From positions 62,001 to 126,000 of the forward strand of contig NZ_WHNZ01000012.1 of NCBI RefSeq assembly GCF_013141725.1: a DNA stretch of 64,000 nucleotides. The letters are read 5' to 3'. Positions 24,259-31,325 of this stretch are shown in pieces (position 1 is the stretch's first letter; every line of letters begins with the position of its first letter). The notes under the pieces are model-generated. The model ran no database searches. It was given only the letters and a program-made list of their open reading frames with translations, and was not told where the DNA came from. The DNA is from Paenibacillus planticolens (GTDB lineage Bacteria > Bacillota > Bacilli > Paenibacillales > NBRC-103111). The position numbers and the translations under genes were made by a program.

Positions 24259-25896
24259 TTAACTACCGCGCTTCATAAGTTTTGAAAATATTGAAGGGTT
24301 CGTCTTCTTTTTTCCGCTTAAACTCATGCTATTCCTTGGAAGAATCTCCTTTAATAGCGGCGATAAAGCGTAATTTAATTGCGCTAAGACCTCGGGATGA
24401 TCCTGAATGCACTCCCCATTCCAAACCGCTCGCATCACTTTAGACCGAGGCAGCTCAGGCAAGGTACATAATGGAGGAGCCGGAAGCGATTCCGCCCATT
24501 CTTTCTCCAACTGTCCCGGGAGGCAGCCGTTGGCGACATAATGCACTCTTTTTCCCCGCTGCCGATAAGAATTAAATCGTTCAAAATGCGCGCGTGAACT
24601 GGGCCGATTGCATTTGCCCGGAGAAGCATCGATAACCACGATAATTTCATCTGCGCTATGACAAAGCTCTCGTACTGAAGGATGCTCCCAATGCGTCGAA
24701 ACGTCCCATAGAATGATCGGCTTTTTGATCGTATGAAGAAGCTTAAAGGAATCTGCGGGGAGCCAAGCATCATGATAACCATCTGGATGAAGAGGCACCC
24801 AAGTCGATAAACCGTTATCCCATGAAGCGGAGGAAGATAAGCATTTCTCTTGCGCAGTAATAAGATGAACAGCAAACCTATAATCCTTCGGGGCTTTCAT
24901 ATCGCCGTATAATAACATGTACAAATCCGGTTCAATGGTTGGCTGTTCAATCAGTGCGTTCGGAATGTGGATAGCATTCAAAATTCTAGCAAGAGAAATC
25001 GCCGTGAATGTCGATCCTACCCCAGAAAACAGGCCTCCAATGACGATTAACTTATCCGGCGGTAATTGAGAAGTGTGATGCATATTTTCAGTCATATTCG
25101 TTTGGTCGGGATAGATGGATCGAAGCCTCATTTTCACTTCCATGGCGGATTGGCATCGGTGCTGGGGATTTTCTTGCAGGAGCAGTCGTACGGTAGAGGT
25201 CAGAGCATCAGGCAGCTTTGGCTTTATTTGCTCCAAAGGCTTCTGGGTCATATAGGCAAACTGGCCGCCAGATAATAGGTAATACAGCATAGCGCCGAGA
25301 GAATATAAATCAGAACGCGCATCGGTTTGCAAGCCCATAAATTGCTCAGGTGCGGCAAAACCAATGGTCCCCATCTGCATCGTATCAGCCTGTTTGCCCT
25401 TTTTGAACTGCCTGGCAACGCCAAAATCAATTAAGCGAACTTGAGACTGCTCGTTAATCATAATATTGGAGGGCTTGAGATCCCGGTAAATAATCGGGCA
25501 AGGTTGAAACGTGTGCAAATAATGAAACAGATCACATAACTGAAAAGCGATGTCGACCATTTTCACAAGTGGGAATTCCCGTCCGTTCCCTTCAAACAGA
25601 TCTTGTAAAGTGGGGCCCTGAATGTAATCCATGACCAAGAAGCCTGTCCCATCGTCTGTTGTAAAATAGTCAACCAATTGAGGCAGCTGCGGATGATGAA
25701 GTTTTGCGAGCATTTCTGCTTCTTCCATGAAAGTCATTGTTTCTTCTTCCGATGGGTAAATTCCCTTGACCGCCCACTTCTTCCCCTTCAGCTTCATATC
25801 CTCCGCTAAATAAACATGGCTCATGCCACCTTGTCCCAGCATAGATTCAATGCGGTATCTTCCGCCGATACAGGTGCCAATCCATTTCTTTTTCAT
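24259..25896 (-). CDS. Ser/Thr protein kinase fused to a P-loop-like domain (Tad-associated)
   Basis: Residues 13-262 are a Hanks-type kinase with glycine loop GQGGMSHVYL, catalytic Lys 44 (WAVKG), IYRDLKPSNIM with Asp 139, DFG at 157 and AAPEQF near 181. His of the usual HRD is Tyr. There is no membrane segment and no PASTA repeat. Residues 283-510 look like a MinD/ParA-type fold (LIVIGGLFSGVGSTFTAISL), but the P-loop lysine is absent, so nucleotide hydrolysis there is doubtful. With the FHA protein at 13214-14611 it brackets the Tad operon, suggesting phosphorylation-controlled pilus assembly. The ribosome site is weak and a hairpin ends just upstream. Confidence 0.88.
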   Translation of the reverse strand: MKKKWIGTCIGGRYRIESMLGQGGMSHVYLAEDMKLKGKKWAVKGIYPSEEETMTFMEEAEMLAKLHHPQLPQLVDYFTTDDGTGFLVMDYIQGPTLQDLFEGNGREFPLVKMVDIAFQLCDLFHYLHTFQPCPIIYRDLKPSNIMINEQSQVRLIDFGVARQFKKGKQADTMQMGTIGFAAPEQFMGLQTDARSDLYSLGAMLYYLLSGGQFAYMTQKPLEQIKPKLPDALTSTVRLLLQENPQHRCQSAMEVKMRLRSIYPDQTNMTENMHHTSQLPPDKLIVIGGLFSGVGSTFTAISLARILNAIHIPNALIEQPTIEPDLYMLLYGDMKAPKDYRFAVHLITAQEKCLSSSASWDNGLSTWVPLHPDGYHDAWLPADSFKLLHTIKKPIILWDVSTHWEHPSVRELCHSADEIIVVIDASPGKCNRPSSRAHFERFNSYRQRGKRVHYVANGCLPGQLEKEWAESLPAPPLCTLPELPRSKVMRAVWNGECIQDHPEVLAQLNYALSPLLKEILPRNSMSLSGKKKTNPSIFSKLMKRGS

Positions 25897-25904
25897 CTCA
25901 ACGA

Positions 25905-25957
25905 TAAAAAAGCCCCCTTCATTTCAAGTATTCATTACCTTGATTATAAAAGGGGCC
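25905..25957 (-). terminator. Hairpin with T run just upstream of the kinase gene
   Basis: On the minus strand GGCCCCTTTT pairs with GAAGGGGGCT, an inner TCAAG / CTTGA stem sits between, and TTTTTTA follows. It ends the RlmM-like transcript 31 nt after its stop. It finishes only 9 nt before the kinase ATG and its 3' arm is the sole purine-rich segment there, so it could also attenuate the kinase. Confidence 0.75.
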
Positions 25958-25987
25958 TTCGGTGAAATCTACATTTTTTTACACAAA

Positions 25988-27025
25988 CTACATCTTTTGC
26001 AAATAAAGGGTGAGCTCTTCCCGGTTGTGGAACAACTGTTTTGCCTTCAGCAGGAATAGAGACGGTTCCAGTATTCGCAGAATATCCCGAACCGTTTGAA
26101 ACGGTTTCTTATGCATCAGCTTGACGGTGATGATCGCCGTACCGCCACTTTGGAGGGAGTACAGCAAATCAGCGACCAAACGACCCATTTGACGCGGATC
26201 CCAACTCATATCACAAACAAGCAAGTCAAATTCGTTATCCCGCAGCTTCACATCGCTTGCATTTTTTTTGTAAATCTTCAGATTAGGATTGCCAAGCAGC
26301 CTTGGACTCATAGCCGCAGGGTCGATGGCCGTGACCTTTAGGCCGCGCTCCAACAACAGTGATGTCCAGCCACCGGGAGCAGCTCCGATATCAAGGGCTG
26401 TTCTTGCAATACTAAAATCAATGCCAAACCGCTGTTCGGCTTCCAAAAGCTTAAATTTGGCGCGTGAGATTTGATCTTCTTCCTTCATAAAGCGAATCGC
26501 TCCGCCCGACCAATCGGACAAATTGTCCGCTGGCTTCGATAGCCCTACGAACAGCTTTTTGGCGTTGATATAGATGGAAATAATTTGATCGGCATAGCGG
26601 ACGACCGGTTCAGCCAAAATTTCCGAAACAAGAATTTCATCTAACGCAGCCTTTACCGAAAATGGCGCATAAGGTACGTCTGCACGTTCTTCTTTACGCA
26701 CTTGGATGGCGATCTTTTCGCCAGAATAAAGAAGACCCGCTGCATGCGCACCTCGCAACCAACCCTTCAGATTGTCAAGATCCTCTTCCGTTCCGGTGAT
26801 TTCCCAGTCCTGCAAAACAGGCTGTATGTGTCTGAGAAAGATCGGTTCTTGTTCTTTGATGGTTGTTATGGCATCTTCTGTGCCTGCCGGCACTTCGAAT
26901 AAAAACACTTCAGTTGGCACCAGCAAGGTGAACTTGGTCAGCGGAAATAGTTTGCGGATTTCATCCTGCGCGTACTGCGCGAACCCGTGATTCGAAGTAC
27001 CAATGTATGTCGTAATTTGTGTCAT
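25988..27025 (-). CDS. RlmM-like SAM-dependent rRNA methyltransferase
   Basis: The 345-residue protein has a THUMP-like N-terminal half and a C-terminal FtsJ/RrmJ methyltransferase. The SAM motif ALDIGAAPGGWTSLLLERG (about residue 212) is followed by VCDMSWDP and ITVKL, with a downstream acidic residue in REELTLYL; together with an upstream lysine these match the K-D-K-E tetrad of 2'-O-methyltransferases. RlmM in enterobacteria modifies 23S rRNA; the exact target here is inference. It is separated from the YlmA-like gene by 20 nt. Confidence 0.85.
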   Translation of the reverse strand: MTQITTYIGTSNHGFAQYAQDEIRKLFPLTKFTLLVPTEVFLFEVPAGTEDAITTIKEQEPIFLRHIQPVLQDWEITGTEEDLDNLKGWLRGAHAAGLLYSGEKIAIQVRKEERADVPYAPFSVKAALDEILVSEILAEPVVRYADQIISIYINAKKLFVGLSKPADNLSDWSGGAIRFMKEEDQISRAKFKLLEAEQRFGIDFSIARTALDIGAAPGGWTSLLLERGLKVTAIDPAAMSPRLLGNPNLKIYKKNASDVKLRDNEFDLLVCDMSWDPRQMGRLVADLLYSLQSGGTAIITVKLMHKKPFQTVRDILRILEPSLFLLKAKQLFHNREELTLYLQKM

Positions 27026-27045
27026 AGCCGCATCCTTTGTCGTCT

Positions 27046-27813
27046 TTAATCCAAAACCTTAATCCACGGTCGATCCTGATACCATTCCAATGCAATATCC
27101 ACGTCAAAAGCTTTCTTAATATTTTCCGGCGTCAGCACTTCTTTCTTTGGCCCCGCAGCAATTAATTCACCTTGTTCAATAATGGCAACATGCGTAATTA
27201 ACGGAATGATTTCTTCAATATGATGGGTCACATAAACGACCGTAATGTCCTGCTTGCTAAGTTCATTGACATCTCTTAAAAAGCGTTCCCGCTCGTATAA
27301 ATCCAATCCTGCAGCCGGTTCATCCAATACCAGGAGGGAAGGCTTCATCATCAACGATCTGGCCAGCATGACTTTTTTGCGTTCGCCTTGCGACAAACTG
27401 CCTAATGTTTGATGCGCCAAATGAGGGATGCGTACACGCTCCAGCATGACCTTCGCGCGGTCCAAAACATCTTGCGGAATTTCCTGATAAAAGCGAAGAT
27501 ACGCATATTCACCCGTAGCCACAACCTCAATAACAGGATCGCTAAGATTTAGTTTTTCCATCAGGGACTGAGAAATATAGCCAATCTTCTTGCGGATTTC
27601 TCTCACATCGCATTGCCCATACCGATTGCCTAACACGTCTACAGTTCCCCGGCTAGGAAATTCGTAACCATTCATCATCTCGAGCAAAGTTGTTTTGCCG
27701 GAACCGTTACGACCTAACAAGACCCAGTGTTCACCGGGATTAATATGTACATTCACATCATTTAAAATATGCCGTTCGTCTCGAATAAAATGAATATGTG
27801 ATAAATGGATCAT
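27046..27813 (-). CDS. YlmA-like ABC ATPase
   Basis: The 255-residue protein is a single ABC domain with Walker A GRNGSGKTT, signature LSQGERKKV and LLVLDEPAAGLD, then a VTHHIEEI switch histidine. It resembles Bacillus YlmA, an orphan ATPase. No membrane partner gene lies next to it, so its transporter partner is unknown. A weak GGAA lies upstream of ATG 27813. The following gene is the RlmM-like methyltransferase. Confidence 0.85.
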   Translation of the reverse strand: MIHLSHIHFIRDERHILNDVNVHINPGEHWVLLGRNGSGKTTLLEMMNGYEFPSRGTVDVLGNRYGQCDVREIRKKIGYISQSLMEKLNLSDPVIEVVATGEYAYLRFYQEIPQDVLDRAKVMLERVRIPHLAHQTLGSLSQGERKKVMLARSLMMKPSLLVLDEPAAGLDLYERERFLRDVNELSKQDITVVYVTHHIEEIIPLITHVAIIEQGELIAAGPKKEVLTPENIKKAFDVDIALEWYQDRPWIKVLD

Positions 27814-27840
27814 CTCTTGCTACATTCCTTTCTTCCTGCG

Positions 27841-28179
27841 CTATGTACCTTGTGCAATTTGCAGCAGCAAATCGTCCGGTATCCGGTGTGGGTATATACG
27901 CACCTCTTCAGGCTTGGCTGAGTTCAGCATTTGATACATTGCCGTACAAGCCGTAGGGCTTGAGGTATGAATATAAATGGTTTTGGGAAATTTCTGCTGT
28001 TGAACAAGCCAGATGACAACGTCCATGCCTGTTTGCTTCGACATCCAGCCCATATCATGATCTAACGATAAAATGTCAACGTCGCATTCTTCAAGCAGCA
28101 GCAGACACTCTTGTATATTCCTGGCAAGCGTAAATCCTTGGGGACAAGGGCGCAGATCATCTAAGTATACATGAATCAT
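27841..28179 (-). CDS. Receiver-like protein of the cyclic-phosphate-processing type
   Basis: The 112-residue protein starts MIHVYLDDLRPCPQGF and contains LSLDHDMG and a central IYIHTSSPTA segment. The DD and LDHD acidic patches on a response-regulator fold are characteristic of the stand-alone receiver family annotated as cyclic-phosphate processing. It has no output domain. AAGGAAATT precedes ATG 28179. The neighbours are nfo upstream and the YlmA-like gene downstream on the same strand. Confidence 0.75.
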   Translation of the reverse strand: MIHVYLDDLRPCPQGFTLARNIQECLLLLEECDVDILSLDHDMGWMSKQTGMDVVIWLVQQQKFPKTIYIHTSSPTACTAMYQMLNSAKPEEVRIYPHRIPDDLLLQIAQGT

Positions 28180-28215
28180 GACCGAATTTCCTTCCCTTCC
28201 TATACATGCGATGCA

Positions 28216-29052
28216 TCATTCGGTTTGGCGGAGTAAAGATCTGACTAAAGCAATTTCTTCCGCATGGGTGCCGCCCGGCCCTTTTCCCGTTTCGAGAACG
28301 ATAGGAATGTGCTTCAAATAAGAAGAAGACAACATTTCCGCAAAATTATCCTGACCGATATACCCGGTCCCTATATTCGCATGGCGATCTCTACGCGAGC
28401 CAAACGGATGAAGCGAATCATTCAGATGCACGGCTTTCAAATGAGGAAAATAGTCAAGAAGCCCGCCCCTAGCCTCGAGTTCCGACCAACCATGACTCTG
28501 CCATAAACCGCTTGCACAGGCATGACAAGTATCTAAGCAAAAGCCAATTTTCTCAGGGAATCGGCATAGCTTGCGGACCTGAACCATTTCTTCCAAAGTA
28601 AGGCCTAACTGAGATCCTTCGCCGGCTTGATTCTCAAGCAGAATGAGAGATGCCCCCTCATAGCCGTAAGTGGCGCTATCCAAACATTGTATTATATTTT
28701 TATACCCTTGTAACGGGTCTTTTCCAACATATTTGCCAAAATGCACCACAAGCCCCACCGAACCGCACGCGTCCGTTATTTCGAGTCCGTTCTTTAACAG
28801 CTTCACCATTAACTCACGTTCAGCTTCGTCTGCAGCCGGGTTCAGAGGATATGGAGCATGTCCGATCGACAATATATCGTGTTCACGGCAAAATGCAGCA
28901 CAGGCAGCGGCATCCTGCATATTGACGATTTTCGTAGAAAGACTCCTTGGATTCATCGGGAAGTATTGAAAAGCATTTGCCCCCATGGACCATGCTGATT
29001 TGGCCGATCCGATATAACCGCCCCGCGTACTAACATGAGCGCCAACATACAT
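28216..29052 (-). CDS. nfo: Deoxyribonuclease IV (AP endonuclease)
   Basis: The 278-residue TIM-barrel enzyme has the zinc ligands and motifs of endonuclease IV: YVGAHVSTRGG at the start, LLENQAGEGSQLG, GFCLDTCHACASG, VHLNDSLHPFGSRRDRHANIG and VLETGKGPGG. It incises abasic sites in base-excision repair. TGAGGGGTC precedes ATG 29052. It directly follows the Fpg/Nei glycosylase gene, whose product would create its substrates. Confidence 0.95.
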   Translation of the reverse strand: MYVGAHVSTRGGYIGSAKSAWSMGANAFQYFPMNPRSLSTKIVNMQDAAACAAFCREHDILSIGHAPYPLNPAADEAERELMVKLLKNGLEITDACGSVGLVVHFGKYVGKDPLQGYKNIIQCLDSATYGYEGASLILLENQAGEGSQLGLTLEEMVQVRKLCRFPEKIGFCLDTCHACASGLWQSHGWSELEARGGLLDYFPHLKAVHLNDSLHPFGSRRDRHANIGTGYIGQDNFAEMLSSSYLKHIPIVLETGKGPGGTHAEEIALVRSLLRQTE

Positions 29053-29067
29053 GACCCCTCAGCCCTT

Positions 29068-29877
29068 TCATGATTGACAGTTCGCACAGTAAAAGCATTT
29101 GCGACTGGAAACCTCTGTCTTCACAAGTGGATGACCGCAGCGTAAGCAGGGTTCTCCCTCGCGGTCATATACGCGGCATTTCGCGTCAAACTGCCCCGTT
29201 AAGGGGTCTCCGACGAACAACGGCTCGTCGATATAGCCGCCGTATTGAATAGCTTCGAGCAGCACCGAACGCATCGCTAAGAATAAGCGGTTTTGCTCCT
29301 CTTCCGTTAGCGTCGACAGCTTACGCAGAGGCAAAATACCCGCTGAAAAGCAGATTTCATCCGAGTAACAATTCCCGATTCCGGATAGAAAAGATTGATC
29401 GACAAGCGTCACTTTCAGATTGCCTTTCTTCCCTTTGAGCACATTCTGAAACCGTGGAAAAGTAAAACCAGCCTCTAAGGGCTCCGGTCCAAGCTTACTT
29501 AATAACGCCGCTGCCTCTGGCAGCGCGTGCATATGCAAATATCCTAACCGCAATCCGATGAAATATAAGTGCTTTGTGCCAAAATGGATCACCACCTGCG
29601 TTGTCCGGTCCGGTTTCTCCGCCTCTGTTCCAAAGAACATCCATCCGCCAAGCATCAAATGCAGCAATAAAACTTCGCCTGATCCCATATGAAAAAGCAA
29701 ATGCTTCGCTCGGCGATCGATATGTACAATCCGATTGCCTGTCAATTGCCGGATAAAGCGTTCAGGCTCCACATTCAAAGACTTGGGACGGCTAACTTCC
29801 GCTCCTGTAATAGGCGAATTCAGGATGAGTCTCGTTAGCTGCTGGCGATATGTCTCCATTTCGGGTAGTTCGGGCAT
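29068..29877 (-). CDS. Fpg/Nei-family DNA glycosylase
   Basis: The 269-residue protein starts MPELPEMET with the catalytic N-terminal proline and Glu, has the beta-strand lysine in RRAKHLLF, the helix-two-turn-helix LSGIGNCYSDEICF and a C-terminal zinc finger (CLRCGHPL ... KCFYCANC) with its arginine. These are the working parts of Fpg/MutM. MPELPEMETY rather than MPELPEVETV suggests a second, Nei-like branch, so I leave the symbol blank. AAGGAGAAG precedes ATG 29877. It sits between mrfB and nfo in a repair cluster. Confidence 0.92.
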   Translation of the reverse strand: MPELPEMETYRQQLTRLILNSPITGAEVSRPKSLNVEPERFIRQLTGNRIVHIDRRAKHLLFHMGSGEVLLLHLMLGGWMFFGTEAEKPDRTTQVVIHFGTKHLYFIGLRLGYLHMHALPEAAALLSKLGPEPLEAGFTFPRFQNVLKGKKGNLKVTLVDQSFLSGIGNCYSDEICFSAGILPLRKLSTLTEEEQNRLFLAMRSVLLEAIQYGGYIDEPLFVGDPLTGQFDAKCRVYDREGEPCLRCGHPLVKTEVSSRKCFYCANCQS

Positions 29878-29948
29878 GACACTTCTCCTTGCCGTTTTCT
29901 TCCTTGTATGTCCAAATGACAGAGAAAGTAAACGGACAATCGTGTGAC

Positions 29949-31325
29949 TTAAATCAATCCCTCACTCGCGTAAATTGGTTTCTTCTTGCGAGTTTTAGTT
30001 TGCATTGCTTGCTTCGGAATTCTCTTAGTGGACGACGCCTCGCGAGCTTGAAGACTCTCGGTCTTTCTCCTCTTATCCTTCAAACGGCGGATCCGCTTCT
30101 CCAGCGCTTCCTCGATTTCATTCTGCTTGCGATCTCCACGATGCAGGGCGCGCCTGCGCCAAAGCTTAGCCCAAGCCTCCTCCGCATAAAATATCGCCTG
30201 ATCCAAATTCCGCTCCCGATGCTCATAGTACATCGCCAGCTCCAAATAAGGTTCCAATTGCAGCGCAAGGCTTGCGTTTTTGATTTGAATCCATCGCTTC
30301 CACAGGTCTACGGCACGAAGAAATTCACCTTTTTTCTTATAAAAGGCAGCTAACAGCAAAATGGCAGATTCATGATCGGAGCTGTTTGCGGGTTGTGAGT
30401 CAAACATGAGTCTGGAAAATAAATCATCGAAAACCGTTTCTGCTAGCGCAAACCGTTCCATTTTGTCCAACCAGAGACCTGTTCGATATGACTCTTCTAC
30501 TTCAAGTTCGGCAACAACCCCAGTGTTATCTCCGCTTAGCAGCTTGGAGAAATGGATAGCTAAAGCCGCTAAGGTGACTATATCATGCTCATTATGCACG
30601 AAAACGCCCTGGAGGACAGACGGATTCTTCTCCGCCAAGTACTGAAAATAAAGTGCAGGCGCCATAGAACCGGGAACATCGTCTACGCGCTCAAAGCCAA
30701 GCCGGCTCTCTTCAACCTTGCTTAGCCTGCAGGATGGGAGCGTGTTCCGCCATAAGCTTCTGGAAGGGTACAGCAAATCTAGTTGAAGCAGCTCCGAATC
30801 ATCCAATGTGAGCCGGTTGAGTACGTAGCGATTTTTAAGTATCGGCCAATCAAAAGTTCGGCCGTTATAGGAAACAATATGCGTGAAGCGGCCCAGCAGC
30901 CCTTGCAGGTACACAAGCATGGCCTGCTCCTCCGCCGGATTGCGAATCAACAGCTGTTCCACCGTGAACAGCTCTCCGGTGTAATAGCCGATGCCGACCA
31001 TGAACGGCACGTTGCCCGCTCCGACACCGAGCCCTGTCGTCTCGGTATCGAAGAAGAGCAGCGCGTCGTGCCGGACGACAGCGTCACGGTTGTGAAAGCA
31101 GGACAGGTGCTGCGCACAATCGGCCAGCTCACGCAGCCGATACTTGCCGTGCACGCTGTCCCGGCCATAAACGCGGCGCCGCATGACGAACGAGCCGCTC
31201 GGGCTCGTCTCGATATGGGCGCCGAGCGGCGTCCATTCGTCCTCTGCCGCAGGCAAGGACGGCGGGGCCGGCTGCGCCGCTGCGGGGCCTCGCAGGCGGC
31301 CGAGCCTTTCGCGGAGCCCGCTCAT
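29949..31325 (-). CDS. mrfB: MrfB (YprB) exonuclease of mitomycin repair
   Basis: The 458-residue protein has a DnaQ-like RNase H fold: ALLFFDTETTGLGVG, VSYNGRTFDWPIL and VHNEHDIVTLAAL provide the acidic metal ligands. The C-terminal part contains helical repeats (ALAETVFDDLFSRLMF, LDQAIFYAEEAW) and a very basic tail. Bacillus MrfB works with MrfA to remove mitomycin adducts outside the UvrABC pathway. The start ATG 31325 overlaps the mrfA stop as ATGA. The first 300 nt are strikingly GC-rich and encode a Pro/Ala-rich linker. Confidence 0.9.
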   Translation of the reverse strand: MSGLRERLGRLRGPAAAQPAPPSLPAAEDEWTPLGAHIETSPSGSFVMRRRVYGRDSVHGKYRLRELADCAQHLSCFHNRDAVVRHDALLFFDTETTGLGVGAGNVPFMVGIGYYTGELFTVEQLLIRNPAEEQAMLVYLQGLLGRFTHIVSYNGRTFDWPILKNRYVLNRLTLDDSELLQLDLLYPSRSLWRNTLPSCRLSKVEESRLGFERVDDVPGSMAPALYFQYLAEKNPSVLQGVFVHNEHDIVTLAALAIHFSKLLSGDNTGVVAELEVEESYRTGLWLDKMERFALAETVFDDLFSRLMFDSQPANSSDHESAILLLAAFYKKKGEFLRAVDLWKRWIQIKNASLALQLEPYLELAMYYEHRERNLDQAIFYAEEAWAKLWRRRALHRGDRKQNEIEEALEKRIRRLKDKRRKTESLQAREASSTKRIPKQAMQTKTRKKKPIYASEGLI

